30,097 nt of DNA from positions 1-30,097 of the forward strand of contig NZ_JACRTE010000019.1 in NCBI RefSeq assembly GCF_014385105.1, given 5' to 3'. The translations under genes were made by a program, and so were the position numbers. How positions within the stretch are numbered: the stretch's first letter is position 1; every line of letters starts with the position of its first letter. The DNA is from Qingrenia yutianensis (GTDB taxonomy: Bacteria > Bacillota > Clostridia > UMGS1810). Shown here piece after piece: positions 23,266 to 30,072 of the stretch. Under the pieces are notes generated by a model. That model did no database searches and was not told the origin of the DNA. It saw only the letters and a program-made list of their open reading frames with translations.

Positions 23266-23318
23266 ACCCCAAACCGCCGTTATATGTTCTTTATATGCCT
23301 ATGGAAGGATATTTACAA

Positions 23319-23362
23319 ATTAAAAGGACTATGAATCCGCTGAAAATTCATAGCCTTTTAAT
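23319..23362 (-). terminator. Terminator of the third BlaI/M56 module
   Basis: ATTAAAAGGACTATGAAT (23319-23336) pairs with ATTCATAGCCTTTTAAT (23346-23362), one bulged base. On the minus strand TTTTAATTT follows. It lies about 50 bases after the M56 stop and could also act on the plus strand. Confidence 0.82.
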
Positions 23363-23409
23363 AAAATTAGTTATTTGACTGTTGTAAAGTGCGGTGCTAT
23401 ATCCTACAA

Positions 23410-25599
23410 TTACGGCGCTATGTGCATCATTGCGTTCGGATTTATGCCGCCGTTCTCATTATACATATTATATCCGTGACAGTCTATGTCCATTCTTTCC
23501 GTAAAGCTTGGAGTAACAATCATTCTTCCCCTTTCATCAATAAATGTTGTTTGATCGTATTCCTTGTTGTAATAGTCAGCCGTTTCACCGTCAATGATCA
23601 CCTTGGTTGAGCCCGGCGCAAACACATAGGTCGAGCCGCGGTATGTAACGGTTGCCGTGCGGTCGGATTCGTTCCACACTATATCCGCACCGAGCTTTTC
23701 GCAAAATTCTCTAAGCGGCAGCCATAAATGCTCTTTAATATAGGGCTTAATTGTAAAGGGCTTCAATAGGTTGTCGATTTCGATTTTTTTGGAGTTTGAA
23801 ACATCGTCTGTCGGGTACTCCGTATCATTTACAATAATACTTTTGATTTCGTCGGGTTTGATGATTCTTTTTGCCCATGCACGAAAATGTCCTGCATTTG
23901 CTTCAATATTGCTGCCGTCTTGTCTGTATAACTGATTAAAGGTCTTAATTTCACCGTTTTTCATTCTGAAATAAAAGTAATTTGTACGAATGCCGCACCA
24001 ATCGCAAACATTTTTCTCGGTTACGGGATAGCTTAATTCAATGGATATCGGATTATATTGAACCTCAATATTATCAAATTTAAGCGTCTTTGTTTCTATA
24101 TTGCTTTCCATGGGGATAAAAATTTTGGGCGAGCCTTTTATTTTGTTTGTGCAGATGTAAAAATCAATCTTATCTTTGTTATCAATCGAATTGCATTCCA
24201 AAACAAAATATCTCTTTCTTTCGGTATCAAATTTTTTGTTCAGGGAACCGGTTGAGAAGCCGCTTCTGTAAGCCTTGTCATAATCAACCGGACCGAATCC
24301 GATTGTATCCATATCCCAAAAAGTGCTGTTTCCTCTTTCGTCAACGGCATTAAATTCAGCGATTGCCGCGTCAGTTTGTGCTTCGATTGAGAAAATAACA
24401 ACAGCCTGTTTTTCCGCAACCAGGTATTGCTCAAGGGTGAGCGTATAGTTTTCATCGCTTACGCTCTGCCTTTCCGTTTTTACAAAGTCCGCCAAATACG
24501 ATGTATCACCGCTGAATACTTCGTCAAAAAACTCGTTGCTCATTGCTGCGGCGCATACAGATGCTGCAATCGTAAAGGCCATTAAAACAGCCATTGCAGC
24601 CGTTCCTTTTTTTCTTATTTTTTTACTTGCTATCAGAGTAAGTCGCTTTTTCATACCTTTTTTACCTCCAAAAAATGTTGTGGTCATATATGATTTTTTT
24701 TGATTTTGGGTTTTTAGAAAGTTAATCAGCATTTCCCCGTAAAACACTCTCGTTTCGTATGCCTTTCCTTTAATCACTTTTTCGTCGCAAGCCGTTTCAC
24801 CGTCAATTTCTATTGCCCGTGCCATAATATAAGCAAAAGGATTATACCAGTTGAGCGATATAAAAATTAACGTGATAAGCTGATACAAAATATCTTTTCG
24901 TTTGTAATGTATCAACTCGTGGCGAAATATAAAATGCAGCTCATCATCTGAAAACTCGTTTTCGCTTAATATGATAAACGGGTGAATAATTCCCACAAGC
25001 ATAGGCGTATCGGCAGCAGAAGAAACCCTTACCGGTATATCGGAAGTGATTTTAAGCTTTTGCTTTTCCGACTCCAGAATGTCGGCTGTGCTTTCATCAC
25101 AAAGCGGTGATGATATTCTTTTCACCGCCCTTTTGAATGAAAAATACCGTTTTATATGCAAAATCAAAAACAGTACTGCGCCGACCAGCCAGATAACACT
25201 TAAAATCAGTTTCACATCAATCGGTGTTTTGTATTTTACCGTAGCTGTCGTTTCTTCCAATGGTGGATTTTCGGCTTGTCCGCCGTTATTCGGTTTAACG
25301 GGTACGGTTTTCGTAACCGTTTGCTGCGGCAGCTTTTGCTCATACCAATTACGAATATCTCTTGTTTCGCTTTGTATGTCCATTATCACAGGCGATATCG
25401 GAATTTTATAGCTTATACCGAGTTTTCCGAACGGTATCAGAAAAATAAGCATAACCGCAAGCCACGAATAGTATCGAAAACCTGCCGTGTACCTTTTCAC
25501 AACCGGCTTTGTGAGAGCTAAAAGCAAAATAATTACAACCGAAAATTTAATTGATGAAATTACATTTTGCTCAAAAATTTGTTTTATAATTTCTGTCAT
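23410..25599 (-). CDS. M56-family membrane metallopeptidase (BlaR1-like) with C-terminal stalk-type domain
   Basis: A 729-residue sensor-protease. Membrane segments at about residues 15-30, 42-58, 128-150 and 333-352; HELIH at 227-231; E-T-A-C-D at 268-272. The ectodomain after residue 352 ends in a stalk-type domain (IKEHLWLPLREFCEKLGADI, then VWNESDRTATVTY) and a tail rich in Tyr and Asn. There is no penicillin-binding motif. ATG start at 25599 overlaps the repressor's TGA (ATGA), with AAGGA upstream. Second gene of a two-gene module; the expected role is to relieve BlaI repression on an outside signal. The linker after the peptidase domain is KKGMKKRLTLIASKK, intact here in contrast to the split protein of module 2. 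Confidence 0.88.
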   Translation of the reverse strand: MTEIIKQIFEQNVISSIKFSVVIILLLALTKPVVKRYTAGFRYYSWLAVMLIFLIPFGKLGISYKIPISPVIMDIQSETRDIRNWYEQKLPQQTVTKTVPVKPNNGGQAENPPLEETTATVKYKTPIDVKLILSVIWLVGAVLFLILHIKRYFSFKRAVKRISSPLCDESTADILESEKQKLKITSDIPVRVSSAADTPMLVGIIHPFIILSENEFSDDELHFIFRHELIHYKRKDILYQLITLIFISLNWYNPFAYIMARAIEIDGETACDEKVIKGKAYETRVFYGEMLINFLKTQNQKKSYMTTTFFGGKKGMKKRLTLIASKKIRKKGTAAMAVLMAFTIAASVCAAAMSNEFFDEVFSGDTSYLADFVKTERQSVSDENYTLTLEQYLVAEKQAVVIFSIEAQTDAAIAEFNAVDERGNSTFWDMDTIGFGPVDYDKAYRSGFSTGSLNKKFDTERKRYFVLECNSIDNKDKIDFYICTNKIKGSPKIFIPMESNIETKTLKFDNIEVQYNPISIELSYPVTEKNVCDWCGIRTNYFYFRMKNGEIKTFNQLYRQDGSNIEANAGHFRAWAKRIIKPDEIKSIIVNDTEYPTDDVSNSKKIEIDNLLKPFTIKPYIKEHLWLPLREFCEKLGADIVWNESDRTATVTYRGSTYVFAPGSTKVIIDGETADYYNKEYDQTTFIDERGRMIVTPSFTERMDIDCHGYNMYNENGGINPNAMMHIAP

Positions 25600-25982
25600 T
25601 TTCTCTTTTCCTTAAACATTTTTTCAAGCTCCGAAATATCCTCATCGCTTATTTTTTTACTGTCAAACAATGCTCTCATTAAATTTGTGATGGAATTTCC
25701 GTGCATTTTTCTTAAAAATCGTTCGCTTTCAAATTCGACATAATCTTTTTCGGCAACAAGCGGCGTGTAGATATATTCTTTTCCCCGTTTGTCCTTTGCA
25801 ATGTATTCCTTTGCTATCAGCCTGTTGATAAGCGTTTGAACGGTTTGCTGCGTTCGAGCGGCATTGCTTTCTTCATCAATAATTCGTTTCACCTCACTTG
25901 TGGATATGGGACACTCATTATGCCATATCACTTTCATAATTTCGAGCTCCGCGTCCGGAAGTCTTTTTTCAAAGTTTTTCAA
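25596..25982 (-). CDS. BlaI/MecI-family transcriptional repressor (module 3)
   Basis: A 128-residue winged-helix repressor (PDAELEIMKVIWHNECPIST; TQQTVQTLINRLIAKEYIAK). The place of the BlaI cleavage site reads NLMRALFDSKKIS. It starts at TTG (25982), supported by GAGGT 7 bases before it; no ATG is available. It is translationally coupled to the M56 gene by a 4-base overlap. Two good 16-bp dyads lie in its promoter, the clearest operators in the window. Confidence 0.92.
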   Translation of the reverse strand: MKNFEKRLPDAELEIMKVIWHNECPISTSEVKRIIDEESNAARTQQTVQTLINRLIAKEYIAKDKRGKEYIYTPLVAEKDYVEFESERFLRKMHGNSITNLMRALFDSKKISDEDISELEKMFKEKRK

Positions 25983-26000
25983 GATAATTACCTCACTTTC

Positions 26001-26056
26001 TACGACTGATGTCGTATTACGGTTTTATTATACACTACACTTGTCGTATTTGTCAA
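26001..26056 (-). promoter_or_regulatory. Promoter with two BlaI-type operators, module 3
   Basis: TTGACA (26056-26051), 18-bp spacer, TATAAT (26032-26027). Operator 1, TACGACTGATGTCGTA (26001-26016), has perfect 6-bp arms and lies downstream of the -10. Operator 2, CACTACACTTGTCGTA (26033-26048), fills the spacer. Both keep most of the known BlaI/MecI pattern (TAC..AC....GT..GTA). Confidence 0.85.
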
Positions 26057-26130
26057 GCCTTTTTGATAAATTTATAAACTTTAACCAAGTCTTAACACAT
26101 AAAACTGTTCGGAATATATAAACACATTAC
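26051..26130. repeat. Upstream block shared by the three BlaI promoters, copy 3
   Basis: Same core as the copies at 13368 and 23130, with a few substitutions (for example TTAACA instead of TTGACA in the divergent -35). Likeness to copy 2 continues to about 26180 (CTTGACTTGATAT). Confidence 0.85.
26092..26120 (+). promoter_or_regulatory. Predicted divergent promoter, copy 3
   Basis: TTAACA (26092-26097), 17-bp spacer, TATATA (26115-26120), facing right toward the 26662 gene. A palindrome ATATCAA...TTGATAT (about 26132-26180) follows. 26121-26315 has no gene that I can support. Confidence 0.4.
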
Positions 26131-26315
26131 CCATATCAAAACAAGGTTTTTAAGCTATCACACAAATCTTGACTTGATATATGTAATGTGTTTATATTAA
26201 AAGTGTGATTTTTGCGCGTCAAGAGATGAAAATGAAAAAATGCGATTTACCGAAATCGGCTCTATTTCAATCGGCAAAAATTATAGTGCAAAACGCTGAA
26301 AACGCTCTAAAAGCG

Positions 26316-26344
26316 TTGACTATACAAGAAATTTATGTTATAAT
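26316..26344 (+). promoter_or_regulatory. Sigma-A promoter of the 26662-29358 gene
   Basis: TTGACT (26316-26321), 17-bp spacer, TATAAT (26339-26344). It leaves a leader of about 310 nt before the large gene. Confidence 0.83.
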
Positions 26345-26374
26345 AAAACTGTATAATTTTTTGCAGAAAGGACT

Positions 26375-26436
26375 TGACAGACTATGTTGGTTGGCGAAAA
26401 ATCGGTACATACATACAGTATAAGTCTGTCATTTTT
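26375..26436 (+). terminator. Leader hairpin 1, terminator-like
   Basis: TGACAGACT (26375-26383) pairs with AGTCTGTCA (26423-26431), a perfect 9-bp stem closing a 39-nt loop, followed by TTTTT. The large loop suggests a structured RNA, not a plain terminator. Confidence 0.5.
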
Positions 26437-26457
26437 CAAAAATATAATAGAAATATT

Positions 26458-26506
26458 AAAGGTACACTTCACATCTCTCAAAAGAGTAAATAAGGTGTGC
26501 CTTTTT
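26458..26506 (+). terminator. Leader hairpin 2, terminator-like (candidate attenuator)
   Basis: AAAGGTACACTT (26458-26469) pairs with AAGGTGTGCCTTT (from 26492) over 12 bp with G-U pairs; an inner CTCT/AGAG stem lies in the loop; a run of T residues closes it. It lies between the promoter and the large gene. Confidence 0.65.
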
Positions 26507-26574
26507 GTGTTTCTTTTTGAAAAACAGAGTTTTGCACGATATGTCAACTTAAATCTATTCAAGGAGTGTTGCCT

Positions 26575-26646
26575 ATGAAAATACAAAAGCCGATAATTGC
26601 AGTTCGGCAAGTAAAAAGTTTATTGCGAAACAAATATATGTTTTAG
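26575..26646 (+). CDS. 23-residue leader peptide
   Basis: ATG with a very good ribosome site (AAGGAG, 8 bases upstream) opens a short frame (MKIQKPIIAVRQVKSLLRNK then YMF) that stops at TAG inside the ribosome site of the next gene (TAGGAGG). The peptide is basic and has no signal sequence. Its place and coupling suggest that its translation controls the large gene, or that it is a remnant start. Not a known leader type such as those rich in one amino acid. Confidence 0.5.
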   Translation: MKIQKPIIAVRQVKSLLRNKYMF

Positions 26647-26661
26647 GAGGATATTTACACT

Positions 26662-29358
26662 ATGAAAAAAACAAATAATTTGCTCTGCTTTCTTTTGTCT
26701 TTTGCGATGCTTGTTTCACTTTTGACACAAGTTGCATTTGCCGAAAGCACTAACATTACAAACGAAGCTGATTTTCTTTCAGCCTTGGCAAACACAGAAA
26801 CTACTGAAATGAATATTACAGGCAATGTATCTGTTGATGCGTCGATAGAAAAGAGTATTGACATCAATGTAAAAAGCGGTGCAACACTCACATTGAATTA
26901 TGACGAGGGTGAAAACGGAATAAGCCGTGTTTGTAATGCAAATATTAAGGTTGAGGACGGCGCTAATGTTATTTTTGAGAATAAGACTTTGAATGATAGT
27001 AAAGCAAAACGCTATCTCATAATGAACGGAAACTTCACATTGAAAAGCGGAGCTTCTGCTAAAATCAGCAAGAAATCAAATCCCGTTGGCGGTATATTGT
27101 TTCAGGGTGAATTTAAGAACGAGGGAACACTTGACTGCGGTGCAATGAATATGGGACAACCTAATTTGTATGTCTATATTAAATTTGGCGTAGATAGCGG
27201 AGATGTTACAAATGGTTATGTGGCATATAATCTTTGCCGGACAACACCGACTGATGAAACCATTTCAAATAAGGCTATCAAAGTTACAGCCATAAACGGA
27301 AACGCAGAGGTTGGTGAAACTCTTTCTGCTGAAATTGACGGTTTTGGAGATTCAAGAGAGCTTCCTAAAAATCTTATTACTTGGAATGGAGCAAATTGGG
27401 AAGATGCAAACATTTATAATAATACATATACCGTTATCTTTAAGGATGTCGGAAAGAAAATAGGAGCAAAATTTAACGGTGTTGGCACTATGGGCAATCC
27501 TATTTCGAGCTACCCATATGATTATGTGGCGGTTAAGGACAATAAAGTAACAGTAATACTCAACGGAACGAACGATATTGAAACCGAAACAGACACAGTG
27601 CCATATATTGATACGATTTATCTCGACAGTAAAAAGGGCAGCGATAAGAATTCAGGTGTTTCAGCAGACAAAGCAGTTGCTTCTATTAGCACTGCAATGC
27701 AACTTGTAGCCGACGGCGGAACAATAGTTGTATGCGGCAATGTTGTAATGTCGACTGATTCACCTGCATACATTACCAAAAATGTTACTTTTACAAACAC
27801 TGATGGTGAAAATACCTATCAAGCTTCTTTTACAGGCGGTACGGAAGAATATTACAGTCTGTTTTATTCGGCAAATAAAGAGGCTTCCATTAAGTTTTCG
27901 GGCATAAAGTTTATCAACAATGTGTTTGCAGCTTCGGAATATGCTGGCAGCAAATATATATTTGACAATATCAGTACCGCTGAAAACAGTTGTATCGGAG
28001 CATTTATTATCAATGGGCTGTATCTCAAATATGAGCCGTTTGCAATAGATGTTATAAACACGAAAAGTGCAGAAGTGGATATATTGAATGACCAACAAGA
28101 AGGTATTCCTGTAATTACACTTGATAATTCAATTATAACGAGTGCTATGCAAGGAAGTTTGGGAAATGTATCACTTAAAAACAACAGTAAAATTAAGACT
28201 TTTCAGCCTATGCAAACGCTGACTGCGGATAATACGGATAATGCTATCGAATTTTTGGCTGATGAAGCAAATAATATTATTCCGATAAACATTAATGGTG
28301 ATATTACAATTAGCGAAAACAATCTTATTAAATTGGAATTTGAAACACCTTTTACGGTGGGACAAACACTTTTCACATCTACAAACGGAAATACCTCTTT
28401 AACAGCGGATAAGTTTTCGATTTCACAAATTGAACTTGCATTGGACAAACAAGATAATGATATAATAACAAAAACGGCAGAATATATCATCAACTATGAA
28501 CTTGACGGAGGTACTCTTGGTGCAAATTCCCCTGCAACACATACATACGGTACGGAAACAATACTCGTTAATCCGACCAAATCGGGATATAATTTTGCGG
28601 GTTGGTATTTGGAAGATACATTTGCTACAAAAATTGAAACACTTGCAGCAGCTGGATATACATCTGAAATAACTCTTTATGCAAAGTGGAACAAGCGCTC
28701 CGGTGGCGGCGGGACAACTCGCTATACGGTTTCGTTTGACACAAACGGCGGAAATAAAATATCAAGTGAGAGAGTTAAAAGAAACGGTACTTTGACAGAG
28801 CCTACAACACCGACCAAAGATGGTTTTGACTTTGTGGGTTGGTATACCGATAAAGAGCTTAAAACAAAGTATGATTTTTCTGCAAAGGTAACAAGGAGTA
28901 TGACGCTTTATGCCGCTTGGACGGAAAAGAAAACAGATAACTCTGAAAATCAAATAATTCTTACTATCGGCAAAAAAGGTGCCTCTGTTTTCGGAAAAGT
29001 AAAGACAAATGATGTTGCACCAAGAATTGTAAATGACCGAGCAATGCTTCCGGCACGATTTGTTGCTGAAAACTTGGGGGCTTTCGTTGAATGGGACGGT
29101 GACAAACAACTTGTAACAATTATGGGCAAAAACCTTAAAACCAATGAAGATGTAACTATTCTTATTACCATAGGTGCAGAGTATGCCGTTGTAAACGGTG
29201 AGAATGTTAAACTTGATTCTCCGGCATTTATAGAAAATGACCGTACATATACGCCTATTCGTTTCATTTCCGAACATCTCGGTGCAAGTGTCGAATGGTT
29301 GGAAAACGAACAAAAGGTTATTATTACAAAAAATCTGTTGGCAGAAAAAAATAATTAA
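26662..29358 (+). CDS. Large exported adhesin-like protein: beta-helix region, two InlB-type repeats, C-terminal stalk domain
   Basis: An 898-residue protein with signal peptide MKKTNNLLCFLLSFAMLVSL (cleavage after AFA). Residues about 30-300 and 310-560 are Asn/Gly-rich with beta-helix character; the second part opens with the IYLDSKKGSDKNSGVSADKA motif common in parallel beta-helix surface proteins. Two Listeria-Bacteroides (InlB B-type, Flg_new) repeats follow: INYELDGGTLGAN...GWYLEDTF...LYAKW (about 610-675) and VSFDTNGG...GWYTDKEL...LYAAW (about 690-755), split by a SGGGGTT linker. The last 130 residues form a stalk (copper amine oxidase-N-like) domain (RAMLPARFVAENLGAFVEW; RTYTPIRFISEHLGASVEWL). 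No SLH or LPXTG is seen. Ribosome site TAGGAGG is 11 bases before ATG. It has its own terminator. Role: likely surface adhesin or carbohydrate-binding protein; no catalytic set is recognised. Confidence 0.85.
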   Translation: MKKTNNLLCFLLSFAMLVSLLTQVAFAESTNITNEADFLSALANTETTEMNITGNVSVDASIEKSIDINVKSGATLTLNYDEGENGISRVCNANIKVEDGANVIFENKTLNDSKAKRYLIMNGNFTLKSGASAKISKKSNPVGGILFQGEFKNEGTLDCGAMNMGQPNLYVYIKFGVDSGDVTNGYVAYNLCRTTPTDETISNKAIKVTAINGNAEVGETLSAEIDGFGDSRELPKNLITWNGANWEDANIYNNTYTVIFKDVGKKIGAKFNGVGTMGNPISSYPYDYVAVKDNKVTVILNGTNDIETETDTVPYIDTIYLDSKKGSDKNSGVSADKAVASISTAMQLVADGGTIVVCGNVVMSTDSPAYITKNVTFTNTDGENTYQASFTGGTEEYYSLFYSANKEASIKFSGIKFINNVFAASEYAGSKYIFDNISTAENSCIGAFIINGLYLKYEPFAIDVINTKSAEVDILNDQQEGIPVITLDNSIITSAMQGSLGNVSLKNNSKIKTFQPMQTLTADNTDNAIEFLADEANNIIPININGDITISENNLIKLEFETPFTVGQTLFTSTNGNTSLTADKFSISQIELALDKQDNDIITKTAEYIINYELDGGTLGANSPATHTYGTETILVNPTKSGYNFAGWYLEDTFATKIETLAAAGYTSEITLYAKWNKRSGGGGTTRYTVSFDTNGGNKISSERVKRNGTLTEPTTPTKDGFDFVGWYTDKELKTKYDFSAKVTRSMTLYAAWTEKKTDNSENQIILTIGKKGASVFGKVKTNDVAPRIVNDRAMLPARFVAENLGAFVEWDGDKQLVTIMGKNLKTNEDVTILITIGAEYAVVNGENVKLDSPAFIENDRTYTPIRFISEHLGASVEWLENEQKVIITKNLLAEKNN

Positions 29359-29378
29359 AACAAAGAACATACAACATT

Positions 29379-29414
29379 AAAAGGACAACCGAAAAAAATC
29401 GGCTGTCCTTTTTT
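29379..29414 (+). terminator. Terminator of the adhesin-like gene
   Basis: AAAAGGACA.CCGA (29379-29392) pairs with TCGG.TGTCCTTTT (29399-29412) with one mismatch, followed by T residues. It lies 20 bases after the stop. Confidence 0.88.
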
Positions 29415-29446
29415 CATACCCAAAACACAGAAAGGAACGATATTTT

Positions 29447-29734
29447 ATGAAAAACATTGACGAACAAATTGCAAAAACACAGGCGCAAATCAATCAGCTC
29501 ACCAACAAGAAAAAACGGCTCATATCAGAGCAAAAACAAGCCGAGCGAAAGAAACGGACAAAGCGGTTAATTGAGCGAGGGGCGATTTTGGAAAGTGTAA
29601 TCAACAATGCGGAGAACTTTTCAAATGAGCAGTTGCAAACTCTTTTAATCGAGATTTTTTCAAGCGAATTTGCAAAGGGAAAAATCAAGAATTTTCGTGA
29701 GCATACGGCGAGTGAGGGAAATCCCTTGTTTTAA
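29447..29734 (+). CDS. DUF3847-type small protein of mobilisable elements
   Basis: A 95-residue, highly charged protein: an N-terminal coiled coil (KNIDEQIAKTQAQINQLTNK) with a Lys/Arg-rich stretch (KQAERKKRTKRLIERGAILE) and a C-terminal helical part (SNEQLQTLLIEIFSSEFAKG). The 'RKKRTKRLIERGAILESVI' type motif is characteristic of the DUF3847 proteins often found next to MobA/MobL relaxases in Clostridia mobile elements. AAGGA lies 10 bases before the ATG. Just after its stop comes an oriT-like sequence, so it may be a relaxosome accessory protein (inference). The relaxase gene would lie beyond the window. Tn- or plasmid-borne origin of this end of the window is therefore likely. Confidence 0.75.
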   Translation: MKNIDEQIAKTQAQINQLTNKKKRLISEQKQAERKKRTKRLIERGAILESVINNAENFSNEQLQTLLIEIFSSEFAKGKIKNFREHTASEGNPLF

Positions 29735-29743
29735 CAAGGGAAC

Positions 29744-29779
29744 AAGGGCGCACTTATACACCTTAACAGGTGTGTGCGC
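29744..29779 (-). other. Candidate MOBQ-type origin of transfer (oriT)
   Basis: On the minus strand the core ATAAGTGCGCCCTT (29757-29744) is preceded by the inverted repeat ACACCT-GTTA-AGGTGT (29773-29758). This is the arrangement of oriT in the pGO1/pSK41/pIP501 group (hairpin followed by ATAAGTGCGCCCTT). A further GCGCAC/GTGCGC pair encloses it. It starts 10 bases after the DUF3847 gene. Confidence 0.75.
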
Positions 29780-29792
29780 TCTGCCGAGAGCA

Positions 29793-29830
29793 AATTAAAA
29801 CAAATCGGCGTTTCCGCATTTGTTTTAATT
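29793..29830. repeat. 13-bp perfect hairpin
   Basis: AATTAAAACAAAT (29793-29805) pairs with ATTTGTTTTAATT (29818-29830) around CGGCGTTTCCGC. Part of the hairpin cluster that follows the oriT. Confidence 0.8.
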
Positions 29831-29854
29831 ATGGGGCAACTCACATTTCCCCAT
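29831..29854. repeat. ATGGGG / CCCCAT hairpin
   Basis: A 6-bp stem (29831-29836 with 29849-29854), next to CCCCTTTGTG. A similar GGGG..GGGGAAA motif lies beside the palindrome at 10643-10687. Confidence 0.5.
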
Positions 29855-29864
29855 ACCCCTTTGT

Positions 29865-29894
29865 GCTATACGCAAAATAAAATTTGCATATAGC
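29865..29894. repeat. GCTATA(C/T)GCAAA inverted repeat
   Basis: GCTATACGCAAA (29865-29876) and TTTGCATATAGC (29883-29894) form a 12-bp stem with one mismatch, 6-nt loop. Confidence 0.65.
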
Positions 29895-29896
29895 GT

Positions 29897-29924
29897 CAAA
29901 ACAGTTTTCGCAAAAACTGTTTTG
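29897..29924. repeat. 12-bp perfect hairpin, 4-nt loop
   Basis: CAAAACAGTTTT (29897-29908) pairs with AAAACTGTTTTG (29913-29924). Confidence 0.75.
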
Positions 29925-29927
29925 TTG

Positions 29928-29972
29928 ACTTGATATTTTATATCAAAACAAGTTTGACACAAAATATCAAGT
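29928..29972. repeat. Dispersed imperfect palindrome, copy B
   Basis: ACTTGATATTTT (29928-29939) pairs with AAAATATCAAGT (29961-29972); loop with TCAAA...TTTGA. It is the reverse-complement match of the palindrome at 10643-10687. Confidence 0.7.
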
Positions 29973-29994
29973 ATACTAGGGTATTTCCCCGATT

Positions 29995-30023
29995 TTGTGT
30001 AAACTCCAAAATGATAATATAAT
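29995..30023 (+). promoter_or_regulatory. Promoter facing out of the window to the right
   Basis: TTGTGT (29995-30000), 17-bp spacer, TATAAT (30018-30023). It would drive a gene beyond 30097, possibly a relaxase. No coding frame is visible yet. Confidence 0.5.
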
Positions 30024-30036
30024 TTAAGTGTTTTTC

Positions 30037-30072
30037 GAAGGATGAAATCCATATTTCGGGATTTCATCCTTC
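30037..30072. repeat. 14-bp perfect hairpin at window end
   Basis: GAAGGATGAAATCC (30037-30050) pairs with GGATTTCATCCTTC (30059-30072), 8-nt loop. It starts about 14 bases after the -10 of the outward promoter, so it may act on that transcript. No T-tract follows on the plus strand; TCGAAAAA-type flank gives a T run on the minus strand. Confidence 0.75.

Noticed and set aside
10794..25599. Beta-lactam resistance locus
   Set aside because: BlaI/M56 pairs suggest it, but there is no beta-lactamase or penicillin-binding protein gene and no transpeptidase motif in the ectodomains.
26205..26423. A 72-codon plus-strand frame before the adhesin-like gene
   Set aside because: It covers the promoter at 26316-26344 and has no ribosome site or recognisable motif.
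26384..26578. A 64-codon plus-strand frame (begins MLVGEKSVHTYSI) with a weak ribosome site, overlapping the leader peptide start by 4 bases
   Set aside because: It runs through both leader hairpins and their T runs, has poor ribosome-site spacing (about 12 bases) and no protein-like pattern; the RNA structure explains the sequence better.
28762..29370. A 202-codon minus-strand frame opposite the stalk and InlB-type repeats
   Set aside because: It is antisense to well-defined repeats; Cys/Phe-rich text typical of shadow frames.
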